From the NCBI RefSeq assembly GCF_014356525.2, contig NC_052518.1:6367162-6431161 (forward strand): 64,000 nucleotides of DNA, in the 5' to 3' direction. Positions 9,510 through 21,757 of this stretch are shown here, piece after piece (position 1 is the stretch's first letter; each line of letters starts with the position of its first letter). Both the position numbers and the translations under genes were made by a program. The notes below the pieces were generated by a model. That model saw only the letters and a program-made list of their open reading frames with translations, made no database searches and had not been told where the DNA came from. The stretch is from Nilaparvata lugens (Eukaryota; Arthropoda; Insecta; Hemiptera; Delphacidae).

Positions 9510-12139
9510 TCAATATTGTAGCAGAAACATTGAGATTAATGCGAATAAACAGCTGTAATATGTACTCACCACTTTACCAGCTGGTAGGAGCTGTGAAACT
9601 GCTGCGATCTGTTGGCCATTCCGAAAATGATTCATTTGTTTCCGTGCCTCCTTCTGAGGTGCCTCCTCTTCTTCCTCCTTCTGAGGTGCCTCCTCTCCTT
9701 CCTCCTTCTGAGGTTTCTTCTTGTGTAATGTGTCCTCCTTCTGAGGTGTGACCCGTGCCTCCTTCTGAGGTGCCTCCTCTTCTTCCTCCTTCTTATGTTT
9801 CTTCTTGTTTAATGTGTCCTCCTTCTGAGGTGTGACCCATGCCTCCTTCTGAGGTGCCTCCTCTTTCTCCTCCTTCTGAGCTGCATAATCCTCCTCCTCC
9901 TCCTTCTGAGCTACATAATCCTCCTCCTCCTTCTCCTTCTGAGATGAGGTTTTCTTACTCACAGTGTACTCCTTACTCCCTCTAGTAACTTTTAAACTAC
10001 CATCAACTACTTTCAGGTAGTCAATCACGAAATCATCAACTCGTAGGTTCTTCTTAATTAAATTGTTTTTCAACTGGCCAAATTCTGTTTCAACAAATGC
10101 TCCAGTAGCTGTCTGGTACGGGCTACCCATTTTTGAAGCCAAGCAGTTGCTCCACAATGGTAGTATTGTGTGGAGTCGGATCAATTTGTTCAAAACTCCT
10201 GGAGAGTACATTATATTGTCTCGATCTCCATCATCAATAATATCTACCTCTATTTCTGCTATTATTTTTGAATACCATGAATGCATCCCTGTCTGACCAT
10301 CCAATTCATCCAGGGTACTGCCATATACAGAATCCTCTTCTACTCCCTCTCCATCACCTTCCTCTTCTTCTCTGTTGTCTTCCACAATCTCCTCTCCTGC
10401 AATTTTCTTAAGCAATATCATCTTGAATTTTTCACAAAAAGTTGCTTCACCTGTACTCATTGATAAACCTTCTGTTTCACTTAGAGCCACTACAACAATG
10501 CATATCAAAAGTTTTTCCACATCCTCAAGAGATGTCGATTTTGCAATTAGAATTATACATCTCATGTAAAACTCTCTGCTTCTTTTTCGGAGACATTTTA
10601 TCTCAGACCACTTCCTGATTAAATTTGTTAAATGGGCCACATCAATTCTTATCAACACTGATGGCTTCATGCTCTCATCTCCCTTCAGAAAGTAGAGGCA
10701 TTTGTCCACGTAATTCATTGTTGAAGACTCTCCTCCAAATGTTCTGCATATGGCTGAGATGAGAGCTGCCGAATCATCTACAACGACCTCCTTTGGAATC
10801 GGTGCACCAGCTCGTGCCCATTCTGAAAGCCAATACGCTATGGCATTCGCATTATGCCTTTCCGAGAGCATTTGCATCACTGGTATCAACCATTCTCTTG
10901 TACCAGGGATTTTGATTACACCAATATACAGGAAGATGTGTCCACTATGGGCTCCAGCAGGCCTCCATAACTTCTTTACCAGAGATCCTGTTGCATCAAT
11001 TACTACTCTAGCGTAATTGTTCTTGCAATAAATTTTATACATTTTAAGTTGATCTGGGGTAATCAAATGTAAAAAAATGGGTCCAACCCTATCTCTCTTA
11101 CACTGTATTTATATCTAGTGTCTTCACTGTACTTCAATAATGCAAGTGCTTCAAGAGGATCGTCATCCACTCTCCTTTTCTTTAATACCTCTTCCCTGAT
11201 CTTTCTTCCTACCTCGTTGGAGGGTAGATGGGCTGGAATTGGATCGCCAAAATCCATAATGTCACTAGCAATATCCTTCCTCATCCTTGTGGCTTTTATG
11301 TCTCTATCTACCATCTCATCTCCAAGCCTTCTTCTACTCTCTCCCCTCAAGGGTCTATTCCGCACAACTTACTTTTTCCATGCTGCTGCTTGCTGCTGCT
11401 TGCTGCCGCTCACCTCTGCGTTCAGAAGCAGCCCAAAATCATCTGGATTTTGTGGAGGAGGATTGGGGCAAGTTATTCGTAGAACATTCCCACATGCACA
11501 TTTTGCCCTTATCAATATCCAGAGGGAGGCATCTTCTCTCACACTAATATAATTTCCCTTGAATGACCAAGCACATGGCCACTTTATAGACTCCCATATT
11601 AGCTTATTAATCACATCAGTCCAAATTCCTGGTCGCAGAGCCATGTATTTTCTTGCGCGGCTCTGTTCAGCTTTTGATCTATAAACATGCTCCTCAGGCT
11701 TTATAATACACCACTTTTCTTTAGGAATGAAAATTGTGAATGAAGATGATGATTCTTCTCGAGTCACTTCTTCGCTCTTTACACTTTCAGAATCTGTGTT
11801 ATCAATAAGTTCTTCATAATAATTTGAATCTTCGTCTTCTTCCTTCTTGACGTGTTCTTCAAGTCTCTCCTCTTCCAGCCCCAACAGAGTTTTCAGATTC
11901 CGTCTATTACAAACGATGGAGGTGTAAAGAGCTTTTGGATTTTTCTCAATTTTGTGTTCTTCTTTCAATTTCTTCCATACGTTGTCAGTAGGCCCCCGTA
12001 ATTTGCCATCGGATATAATTCTATCTCTATTGGATATAAGAATATGCTCGATAAACTTATAATCATCCGTTGGCGGTCTACCTGTTTTGTTCTTCGAAGA
12101 GTAGTAGAAGATAGAAGAGTAATAATTATTGCAAGTCAA
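9510..12139 (-). pseudogene. Uncharacterised DDE-like transposase gene, frameshifted (block A)
   Basis: Three abutting minus-strand frames (11369-12139, 11063-11365, 9510-11066) together correspond to the single long frame of block B. In order: a basic N-terminal region with GRPPTDDYKFIEHILISN, an acidic linker, a Cys-bearing domain (WPCAWSFKG, KCACGN, ITCPNPPP) likely to bind zinc and DNA, a putative catalytic core (VIDATGSLVKK, VVDDSAALISAIC, IRIDVAHL), then a TGAFVETEFGQLKNNLIKK stretch and a Gln-Lys-Glu repeat tail. Family members of this type are, to my knowledge, widespread in hemipteran genomes and look MULE-like in layout, but I cannot name the superfamily. Frame breaks relative to block B are an indel with a CTGCTG-type expansion near 11366-11395 and a missing base near 11072. 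Confidence 0.6.
9640..9960. repeat. Coding minisatellite (Pro-Gln-Lys-Glu repeat)
   Basis: The plus strand repeats cctccttctgaggtg and variants, giving APQKEA / VTPQKED / EEEEEAPQKE on the minus strand at the C-terminus of the DDE-like gene. Nested periods of about 12-15 bp sit within a larger unit of about 75-80 bp. The block B copy (33173-33480) has lost single bases in the same tract, a likely slippage hotspot. Confidence 0.8.
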
Positions 12140-12540
12140 TTCCTCTGAAGTATAATGGAATCATGAACAGGAAGAATAATTATTATAATAAGTATGTAAG
12201 TAATATTCAAATCAGTTGATTATAGCAATAAAATGTATTTATTATGTAACATAATAGTGGGAATCTTTAATAACATTATTACTTTAAAAACATCAATATT
12301 ACTACTATTGAATACTATTATTATGAATTTATATAAGTATTATACGGAAATGTATTATTTCAGTGAATGACTAGGTGGAACATAGATGAATTGAAAAGGT
12401 TTAAGGCCAAAAAAGGCAAAAAATTGGAGAAAAACACTATCCTTTCAGAAATGTCACACCTTGAGGCTTGGATACCGGTATCTCGAAAACTATTACATAT
12501 ATAAAAAGAGTAGTTGAATAAATTCTGTTGGAAATTTTGG
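12140..12540. other. AT-rich intergenic stretch
   Basis: AT-rich sequence upstream of the DDE-like gene, nearly identical at 35663-36060 in block B. Possible promoter region of that gene, but no clear core motif is visible. No coding sequence recognised. Confidence 0.4.
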
Positions 12541-13545
12541 AACTGCCGTGAAGCTGGCCCCACCATATCGAGCCCAAAATTTGAAATATATGCCAATATT
12601 TAGGGCTTTTTTTGGGCTTCCAGAATAACCAAGTTTCAATTTTCGGGCTCAACCAGAGATGGGTTTCAATTCACAGCTATTCACAGCCAAGTTCTGTAAC
12701 ACTAAAATATCATTGAATAATCATTTTTTACAAAAATAAAATGAAAACTCGAAAATCAGTTGAATGTTCAAGTCAGAAGGTTGGATATTATTCAATTCTG
12801 ATTATTTTCTAACATCAAATTCGTGAAATTCTTATAACTTTGTTAGTTTTGAACAGATTGACTTGAAACTTCATGGTTGTGTTAATATTGTATGAAGGGA
12901 AACGTTCATGATTTTTTGTAGAACTTTCCCACGTCCCCTTCTCCCTCCCAAACCAAAAAAACATAATATGGTAGTTCTGATGCTATATGCGAGAAAATTA
13001 AAAAGTTGCGCTATTCTGAGCTTCCTCTGTGCTTCGCGGCAAGGAAGAGGATTGGATTAAATCGCCCGCTGAACAACGCTATTGGTCTACTCATTAGCGC
13101 TACTTTTGAATCCTCTCTCATATACCATCAGAAATACCATATGTTTTCGGTTTAGGAGGGAGAAGGGGACATAGGAAAATTCTACAAAAAATCATGAACG
13201 ATTCCCTTCATACAATTAACACACCCATGAAGTTTCAAATCAATCTGTTCAAAAATAACGAAGTTATAAGAATTTCTCCAATTTGTTGTTAGTTTATTAT
13301 CAAAATTGAATAATATCCAAGCTTCCGACCTGGACATTCAAATGACACCTTCATCTTCAAGATCGGTGATGGTGGCGGGCTAACCGTGAAGCTGGCCCGC
13401 CAATGTATAAACCCTTATAAAACCCATTTCCGGTTGAGCCCAAAAATTGAAACTTGGTTATTCTGAAGCCCAAAAAAAGCCCTAAATATTGGCATATGTT
13501 TCAAATTTTGGGCTCGATATGATGGGGCCAGCTTCACGGCGGTAT
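12541..13545. mobile_element. 1-kb foldback element with long imperfect inverted arms (block A)
   Basis: The left end GCCGTGAAGCTGGCCCCACC is mirrored by the right end ending CCAGCTTCACGGC at about 13543. Outer arms (12541-12660 against 13390-13545) and inner arms (12757-12965 against 13144-13350) are reverse complements, and the core also pairs in part. No ORF. It looks like a non-autonomous foldback transposon; the target-site duplication is not evident because the right end abuts the tail repeat. Confidence 0.75.
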
Positions 13546-14420
13546 AAGTTACAAGTTTTATGCTATACAAGAAAAATCTGATGAAACTTGAAATTTATAA
13601 CAGGTCATCAAAAAATGATGTGAAATAGCAAGTTTTAATTGCAGAGCGTAGCCTATAGCATTCTTGCATGTTAATGTTTACATTTGCCAGTTGTTCTGAA
13701 TATTGACTTCAAGTGCTACTTATGTAAGCGCTACATACATGCATTTGTGAACCCAGCACAATTGTATACTGAATACAATTTCATCAAATAACCTACTCTT
13801 CCCATCATATCCATCAAGTTCTATTAACTAAATTCAATTACTTTTTTCAGTATTTGACAGTAGGCTATTGTTGAGTAGGTTATGGTAATCTTTTACAGAT
13901 CAAAATGTTAGACAACAGATTAGGATAATTTAATGTAGAAAAAGTCAAGAGTGATAATTAATAAATTCGAATTTTAACTCCACATTCAATATACTTAAAT
14001 AAAAACTTTCTCATTCTCATTAAATTTGTCAAGTAATTAGTTTAGGCTACCGTGAAAAGAATCACAATGGTTCAGTTCAAAGCCACTAATCGGTGAGTGA
14101 ACGATGAGATCGGTGAGTGAACGTGGCTCTGAACAATGTACTGTTTGGTCATTGAACGATGCATAGACTCACATGCAGCACTAGATTATTTGGAATTGAA
14201 ATCGGCCATTAAGGGGACTTTGGTCTAACTGATAAGAAAAAAAATATGTCATATCCGGTTCGTTCACTGATCAGTTAATCGTACTTTTCCACCGATGGAA
14301 AAGAACGTAAATAGAGTAGCTGAATGTAAACATACATGGCTGAATATGAGGTTGTTTACAAATGATGGACTCCATTATAATGTATTTGGGAGCAGAGAAA
14401 TGCATGATTACATAATTCAA
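13546..14420. repeat. 'Tail' repeat, copy 1
   Basis: Begins ataagttacaagttttatg and ends near gtatttgggagcagagaaat. It matches 17627-18640, 19545-20700, 21758-22780, 23896-24848 and 61490-62275. This copy lacks a segment of about 174 bp (equivalent to 18315-18487) carried by the others. It contains repeated GTTCACTCACCGAT-type motifs (reverse strand). No coding potential recognised. Confidence 0.75.
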
Positions 14421-14719
14421 TAACATTTAAAATATTTTACAAAGCATTTAAAACTACTCCAATCACCTGATGGTTTTCCTTTTTAATTGATTACAATGAA
14501 ATAGGTTAAGTTCTAGTTTTGTTTACAAAATATGATCAACAAGGGAAACATCTGTCAGTCATGACTCATGAGCAACCGTTCAGGCACAGAATACACACAA
14601 AATGGAAGGTATCAATCTAACCAAGATTTGAGTGCACCAAGACCAGGACACATGACTGCATCATCTTGTTAGAAATTAAAACTACTGCTGTATTACAATG
14701 CTACACTTTCTTTCAACGT
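14421..14719. other. Unassigned AT-rich sequence
   Basis: No gene, repeat end or RNA recognised in this stretch. Confidence 0.4.
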
Positions 14720-14956
14720 GGGATGTTATTGTTCTAACTTCAAAGAATGACACAATAGAACTTTTGAACCTGGCGTGCTCAAAAGAATTCGTGACAGGTA
14801 GTGATGGAAAAGAGGAAGAGGGAAGGTATGAGAAGGAAAGAGCGATGTTCAGGGTGTAGAAATATAGTCAATGTATATAGACTGGTCGAGTGAGGGGTGG
14901 CCACCAGTGGCAACATTGCAGTGGCCTTGAGAGACCCATTTTCGCTTGGTCAACTA
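14720..14956. mobile_element. MITE fragment, same family as 44274-45031
   Basis: From ggatgttattgttctaactt to the terminal CGCTTGGTCAACTA it is nearly identical to the right part of the complete element at 44274-45031 and is followed by TA. The left terminal repeat is missing, so it is a 5'-truncated copy. Confidence 0.7.
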
Positions 14957-15604
14957 TAGCTATCAGCTGTTATTGTTGCTCCCCATCAGCCAAGACACCT
15001 CATTGATAGGTACAAAACAAGCAACCCTAACACTTTCACTGACTCCTATTCTATAGCACACTACTGACTCAATGACTCTGGAATGTTGTTTGGCTATCTC
15101 ACATGAATGGTAGGCTAAGGATTGTAGGCACCTATTGAGAATACCCATAATGGCCGGGACACACATATCCGCACCGAGCCCGCGTCGCGGTACAGCCGAA
15201 TTCATTTCAACAATGGCATACCCCACAACTGATATGTATTATGTGAATCAATGGATGCGTCCACATAGGTATAAAAGCATACATCGAATTACATGATGCA
15301 TAACAGCTGTGCAAGTGGCGGTGCACCCTTATGGACATCCACCTACTATTATTATGTACATTCATTCATTCCACATAACTAGATGTGTTAAAGTCATTTG
15401 CTATGTTACCCTGGAGACTATGATTCTGAAGATACATTTTCTTCAGATATATTTTCTCCACATCTTTAGAACACCTCGACTTCTTTTATTAACAGGTATT
15501 GAAAGTTAGTTAACGCCCCACATACTTGCCACACCTTGCTACTATAACACATCATGTTATGTGGAATGAATTCCAAGATAGAATAACCTTTTATTCGAAA
15601 AACC
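14957..15604. other. Intergenic; CpG-rich patch at about 15140-15210
   Basis: Contains an unusual CpG-rich stretch (cgcaccgagcccgcgtcgcg) in otherwise AT-rich DNA, of the kind often found at ends of insect MITEs, but no paired end was found. A reading frame at 14963-15226 (minus) has no recognisable domain and overlaps this patch. No gene called. Confidence 0.3.
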
Positions 15605-17525
15605 TTCAAAAACCTTTTAAATGGCACGTTCCACATGGATACGAGCTCATGCTATGCTCCTCGTTCTGAGAGCTTGTTCTCTTGTGGACTGGGGAGTTTC
15701 TAGAAAGGGAGGAATGTTTATACTCACACCTTCTGGGACAATGTCATTTATTAAAAATCCTTTGTCGGCCAATATGAGGTCCCCATATTGTAATTGTGAC
15801 AACAACCCACAGTCTTGGGTTATTTTTTTGTCAGATGTGGAGCCACCATATAGGTCGCTCAAGAAGGTTACTACATCATTAGGAGCAACCCCGACAAGCC
15901 CCTTAAGAGTGTAACAATGTTTGTAGTTACTATACATTGATTGTTTTTCAATCATTGACGCTGGTACTGCAGCATACACTTCCGTGCAGTCGTCAATGAT
16001 TATCCTACAGGATGTAAAATCTGTAAAACAATTTGGAAGGTATGACTTATTCTTTAATAAGGAAGGTACTTTATTTATCATCAACCCCTCAAAAATGGTT
16101 TCATGCAGTACGTGGAGCCACGTATTTATAATATTTGCTACCGTTGTTTCACCTAACTGAAATCAAAAAGCCAACTCCTTATGAGTTGGGTTTCTTTTCA
16201 GCTTCATCAGTGTCGTCAGAAGCTGGTCACAATGCGAGATAATTGTGACTTTCCACCCTAGAAAATACGTAATCTTGCCAGCTGTGCACAACTGCAGAAT
16301 GTAATTAATTCAAAACTGACTTGTTCGGTAAACCTGTGTGGGTTAATACCAGTTTATCACTGTCACAAATCATAGCATAAGTAAATCGTTGTTGGACAGT
16401 TTTTGTTCTTTTGAGCTCTTCCAATTCTTTTTTTAATAGATATACCTCCGCTTCCACTGCAACAACACTGTTGCTTGTAGATGGTAGTGGTAGGCCTACA
16501 CTGACATCTTCTTCAGTTACCACGATTGGATGTTGCTCCTGCACAACTTCTGCCACTGCAGTTTCTGTGTGTAACCTTAACAAACAAAATATAATTCTCT
16601 AATTATAACATGCTAAACAAATTAACTCCAGTGGTCTACGAGTAAGATTATTACTGTGAATTATCATGAAACACCTAAAAAACTATCGAGTTCAATGCTG
16701 GTGTTCAGTTGACCCATTCCTTCAAGTTATATTTTTCCATTATGGTTACAAAATGAGAATACAGGAAAAAATTTGTCAATAATGCTGTTCTCTAGAATTT
16801 TTGCTTGAATCTTAATAGAAATAGAAATATATACTCCCACAATTCATTTCAAATTTTTTTGAAGCAACGACATGGTCACTTGTGAGGGCATTTATGACCA
16901 TTTTCAATTATAACGCCACCGTGCCGTTGCCATGTCATTGTCAGCATTGCAGATGACAACACTTCTTGTGTCCTTGCAAGTTTTGAATATATTTAGGTTA
17001 TTTTACAACAGTTTGTAGTTGGGCAGTCAACTATTACTAAAATAATACAGTGTTACCACAGTAATTAGCCATCATTCTGTGCTGGCCACTTCAAAATAAA
17101 TATTTACGGGTTAGTTTTCCACCAACAGCCAGATGCCATGCCGGTGAGTGTGAAATACCTCAACCGGTTTGGTACCGCCGGCGTTTAGTACCACTCCAGT
17201 CTAGGGTTCGAATCCCATGATAGTTTTCACCATCATCCAGCTCATTCTCATCACCCACGCACAAGTCTCACACTCAAATAAGGATCACTATCATTATTAG
17301 AAATACAAAAATGTATTCTTTTTGTCACCAGTCAAATAGGTTCTAGACCCTGGTGTTATAATATTTGAAGGTTACTTACCTTTTTTTCTCTTTTTTTCCA
17401 CCTCGGGAAAATTCAACATTTTTTGTTCATTCCGTTGGAAAATAGTTGTACCATTATTTCTATCAGCATCCACAAAATGGCAACTACATACTAACGAATG
17501 CTCACTTGGTTCTCTATCTGCTCTT
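15605..17525 (-). pseudogene. THAP + DDE_Tnp_4 (Harbinger/ISL2EU-type) transposase, decayed
   Basis: Minus-strand exons in order. 17384-17525 carries the end of a THAP zinc finger (CSCHFVDADRNNGTT) between an acceptor TTTGTTTCAG and a donor GGTAAGT. 16305-16580 (acceptor TTACACACAG) has a coiled coil (LLKKELEELKR) and the start of a helix-turn-helix (MICDSDKLVLTHTG). 15647-16150 is the catalytic domain: D in IIDDCTEV, D in LILADKGF, E in HVERAI, plus YGGSTSDKKI. A frameshift after 16305, TGA in KELAF/FQLGE near 16170 and TGA just before ARIHVERAI (15644) kill it. The first part of the THAP domain is absent: sequence upstream passes into the tail repeat. The exact superfamily (Harbinger or ISL2EU) is uncertain. 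Confidence 0.75.
17125..17310. mobile_element. tRNA-type SINE-like insertion
   Basis: A pol III B-box consensus GGTTCGAATCC is at 17205-17215 in a GC-richer segment lying within an intron of the THAP transposase. Clover-leaf pairing of a true tRNA is not evident, so a SINE is favoured over a tRNA gene. Ends are approximate; the A box is not clearly seen. Confidence 0.45.
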
Positions 17526-18809
17526 CTGAAACAAATAAACAGTAATAGTTGTTATTTAAAAACATCCATAGCTTATTTAAATATAGGCCTAATATTACTG
17601 TATCATGAAAAACATAGCAGTGTAGGCTATAAGTTACAAGTTTTATGCTATACAAGAAAAATCTGATGAAACTTGAAATTTATGACAGGTCATCAAAAAA
17701 TGATGTGAAATAGCAAGTTTTAATTGCAGAGCGTAGCCTATAGCATTCTTGCATGTTAATGTTCACATTTGCCAGTTGTTCTGAATATTGACTTCAAGTG
17801 CTACTTGTGTAAGCACTATGTAAGCGCTACATACATGCATTTGTGAACCCAGCACAATTGTATACTGAATACAATTTCATCAAATAACCTACTCTTCCCA
17901 TCATATTCATCAAGTTCTATTAACTAAATTCAATTACTTTTTTCAGTATTTGACAGTAGGCTATTGTTGAGTAGGTTATGGTAATCTTTTACAGATCAAA
18001 ATGTTAGGCAACAGATTAGGATAATTTAATGTAGAAAAAGTCAAGAGTGATAATTAATAAATGTGAATTTTAACTCCACATTCAATATAATTAAATAAAA
18101 ACTTTCTCATTCTCATTAAATTTGTCAAGTAATTAGTTTAGGCTACCGTGAAAAGAATCACAATGGTTCAGTTCAAAGCCACTAATCGGTGAGTGAACGA
18201 TGAGATCAGTGAGTGAACGTGGCTCTGAACGATGTACTGTTTTGTCGTTGAACGATGCATAGACTCACATGCAGCGCTAGATTATTTGGAATTGAAATCG
18301 GCCATTAAGGGGACAGCCTGGAAGATTATTACATACTAGAGATCTTGAAGATTTTTGTGATCTATTCTATTACAAAAAATATATATTATATAATATCTTG
18401 CGCTAAAATACCTCAATGGAACCTTTAATTTCAAGTAAGAGCTAGCATTGGGAAGGCATAGGTATTGTGTGTTTATACCTCTTCAAGGTCTTTGGTCTAA
18501 CTGATAAGAAAAAAAATGGCATATCCAGTTCGTTCACTGATCAGTTAATCGTACTTTTCCACCGATGGAAAAGAACGTAAATAGAGTAGCTGAACGTAAA
18601 CATAAATGGCTGAATATGAGGTTGTGAATAGCAATACTCATAAGAATTCACAGTTTTTCATGTTTGAAACGACACAGGGTGAATAAAAGCACACAGTATT
18701 CGTTCAATATTGAATTTAAGAGAAAATAAAAAATCTATATGAAGTTTAATTACATTTTTTTTGGAATTGTAAGTCATAGAAAATCTTGTAATCGTCGAAA
18801 TCACATGGA

Positions 18810-19543
18810 TTAATATAAAGATAACCCTTCCAGATCATCTTCAAATGTTATTTGACCCTTGAACCTTGTGGATGAGCAAAGTTTTGGTTCCTGGAGCCTT
18901 CGAATAACGTCATCCAGAGCTTTGAAAAGGGCTTCCTCATCCGTTTCAGAAAATTTCAATCCATGAGTGGATTTCTTATAAATTTTTCCAATATACCCCT
19001 CTTCATCGAATTCAATTACCCTAACCACATACAAACGAAATGAGTTTATAGTCTTCCCCATCACTTTTATAACAGCATAATCCCCAAGAGAAAATTTTGA
19101 GAGATCTTTTTCATTTGATGATTTTTCTTGCAAATCTCCCTCGGAGGATTCTGACTCAGTTTCTTCTGTAGATGACTCTGATTGCTCGTCATGATTCCTT
19201 CCTTTTTTCTGTCCTTTTCTACTGTTTTCACATCCTGCTGAAGAATTATCATCGCCAGCAGGTATCTCAGGTTGAAAATCAGCGACATCAATGCTCTTTC
19301 CAGGTTGAACTGCCACTTTGACTCTTTTCTTCTTTGTTGTAGGTGCGTCTGATGTTCTTAGTTTTTCCATGTAGTTCTTGAAGGTCGCATCCATGGTCTC
19401 TGCAGCAGCAGCTTCATTACCTGTACCTTCCACTTCCATAGAGCCCCTAGATGAGGGCAGCATCTCGAGTACTTTCTCCCTTTTCAGAGGAGCAATACCA
19501 CATTTCTTGAAGCCTGCAATAACATTACCTTCTTTGAGTGACC
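18810..19543 (-). pseudogene. Tigger transposase 3' fragment, array copy 1
   Basis: Minus-strand frame equivalent to the last 217 codons of Tigger (from MLPSSRGSMEVEGTGNEAAA to GLSLY) plus about 25 codons upstream. It carries only the charged C-terminal tail, with no catalytic residues. The left terminal repeat is deleted: the sequence enters the element at the second subterminal motif (about 18630). Confidence 0.8.
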
Positions 19544-20325
19544 CACAAGTTTTATGCTATACAAGAAAAATCTGATGAAACTTGAAATTTATAACAGGTC
19601 ATCAAAAAATGATGTGAAATAGCAAGTTTTAATTGCAGAGCATAGCCTATAGCATTCTTGCATGTTAATGTTTACATTTGCCAGTTGTTCTGAATATTGA
19701 CTTCAAGTGCTACTTATGTAAGCGCTACATACATGCATTTGTGAACCCAGCACAATTGTATATTGAATACAATTTCATCAAATAACCTACTCTTCCCATC
19801 ATATCCATCAAGTTCTATTAACTAAATTCAATTACTTTTTTCAGTATTTGACAGTAGGCTATTGTTGAGTAGGTTATGGTAATCTTTTACAGATCAAAAT
19901 GTTAGGCAACAGATTAAGATAATTTAATGTAGAAAAAGTCAAGAGTGATAATTAATAAATGTGAATTTTAACTCCACATTCAATATACTCAAATAAAAAC
20001 TTTCTCATTAAATTCGTCAAGTAATTAGTTTAGGCTACCGTGAAAAGAATCACAATGGTTCAGTTCAAAGCCACTAATCGGTGAGTGAACGATGAGATCA
20101 GTGAGTGAACGTGGCTCTGAACGATGCATAGACTCACATGCAGCGCTAGATTATTTGGAATTGAAATCGGCCATTAAGGGGACAGCCTGGAAGATTATTA
20201 CATACTAGAGATCTTGAAGATTTTTGTGATCTATTCTATTACAAAAAATATATATTATATAATATCTTGCGCTAAAATACCTCAATGGAACCTTTAATTT
20301 CAAGTAAGAGCTAGCATTGGGAAGG

Positions 20326-20661
20326 CATAGGTATTGTGTGTTTATACCTCTTCAAGGTCTTTGGTCTAACTGATAAGAAAAAAAATGTCATATCCAGTTC
20401 GTTCACTGATCAGTTAATCGTACTTTTCCACCGATGGAAAAGAACGTAAATAGAGTAGCTGAACGTAAACATAAATGGCTGAATATGAGGTTGTTAGGTA
20501 TTGTGCGTTTATACCTCTTCAAGGTCTTTGGTCTAACTGATAAGAAAAAAAATGTCATATCCAGTTCATTCACTGATCAGTCAATCGTACTTTTCCACCG
20601 ATGGAAAAGAACGTAAATAGAATAGCTGAACGTAAACATAAATGGCTGAATATGAGGTTGT
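20326..20661. repeat. Internal tandem duplication of about 168 bp within one array unit
   Basis: The stretch from aggtattgtg to gaatatgaggttgtt occurs twice in succession (20326-20494 and 20495-20661) with few differences; other units hold it once. It explains most of the larger spacing of this unit. Confidence 0.8.
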
Positions 20662-20711
20662 TTACAAATGATGGACTCCATTATAATGTATTTGGGAGCA
20701 TAGAAATGCCG

Positions 20712-20975
20712 TAAAATGGGGTGAATAGCAACAGTTTTCACATTTCTCACCAATACAGCCACTTTGTTTGATGTTAGAAAAATGATTTTAATATCTTAAA
20801 AGTTTGGTCTTATACTCTTTTATAAGTTGGATTTCCCAAAAAAAGACCTGTATCATAAATTAAAAAAGTAAAAATAAAAATATGTCTGTTGCGATTCACC
20901 TCTCAAATTGGGGTGAATAGTAATACTCATAAGAATTCACTGTTTTTCATGTTTGAAACAACATGGGGTGAATAA
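20712..20975. repeat. Left terminal repeat plus subterminal motif cluster of Tigger (array copy 2)
   Basis: The TIR TAAAATGGGGTGAATAGCAA (20712) is followed by GTTGCGATTCACC (20888), GGGGTGAATAGTA (20910) and GGGGTGAATAAA (20965). All are versions of one motif in both orientations. The same cluster is at 22782-23044 and 24850-25112. Confidence 0.65.
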
Positions 20976-21095
20976 AAACACAGTATTCGTTCAATATTGA
21001 ATTTAAGAGAAAATAAAAAATCAATATGAAGTTAAATTACATTTTTTTGGAATTGTAAGTCGTTGAAAATCTTGTAATCGTCGAAATCACATGGA

Positions 21096-21757
21096 TTAAT
21101 ATAAAGATAACCCTTCCAGATCATCTTCAAATGTTATTTGACCCTTGAACCTTGTGGATGAGCAGAGTTTTGGTTCCTGGAGCCTTCGAATAACGTCATC
21201 CAGAGCTTTGAAAAGGGCTTCATCGAATTCAATTACCCTAACCACATACAAACGAAATGAGTTTATAGTCTTCCCCATCAATCTTATAACAGCATAATCC
21301 CCAAGAGAAAATTTTGAGAGATCTTTTTCATTGGATGATTTTTCTTGCAAATCTCCCTTGGAGGATTCTGACTCAGTTTCTTCTGTAGATGACTCTGATT
21401 GCTCGTCATGCTTCCTTCCTTTTTTCTGTCCTTTTCTACTGTTTTCACGTCCTGCTGAAGAATTATCATCGCCAGCAGGTATCTCAGGTTGAAAATCAGC
21501 GACATCAATGCTCTTTCCGGGTTGAACTGCCACTTTGACTCTTTTCTTCTTTGTTGTAGGTGCGTCCGATGTTCTTAGTTTTTCCATGTAGTTCTTGAAG
21601 GTCGCATCCATGGTCTCTGCAGCAGCTTCATTACCTGTACCTTCCACATCCATAGAGCCCCTAGATGAGGGCAGCATCTCGAGTACTTTCTCCCTTTTCA
21701 GAGGAGCAATGCCACATTTCTTGAAGCCTGCAATAACATTATCTTCTTTGAGTGACC
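21096..21757 (-). pseudogene. Tigger transposase 3' fragment, array copy 2
   Basis: C-terminal 193-codon tail frame with a 66-bp in-frame deletion (EFDE joined to ALFKALDD) shared with the copy at 25236. No catalytic domain; truncated at the common junction with the tail repeat. Confidence 0.8.

Noticed and set aside
9640..9960. CRISPR-like spacing of repeats
   Set aside because: Low-complexity coding minisatellite in a eukaryotic transposon gene; no unique spacers or cas genes.
14390..14420. Empty target site for the Tigger insertion in the tail repeat
   Set aside because: The sequence after gagaaatgc does not match the right flank of the inserted copies, so an empty site is not supported.
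17160..17230. Possible tRNA gene
   Set aside because: A B-box is present but no clover-leaf stems or clear A box; SINE is more likely.
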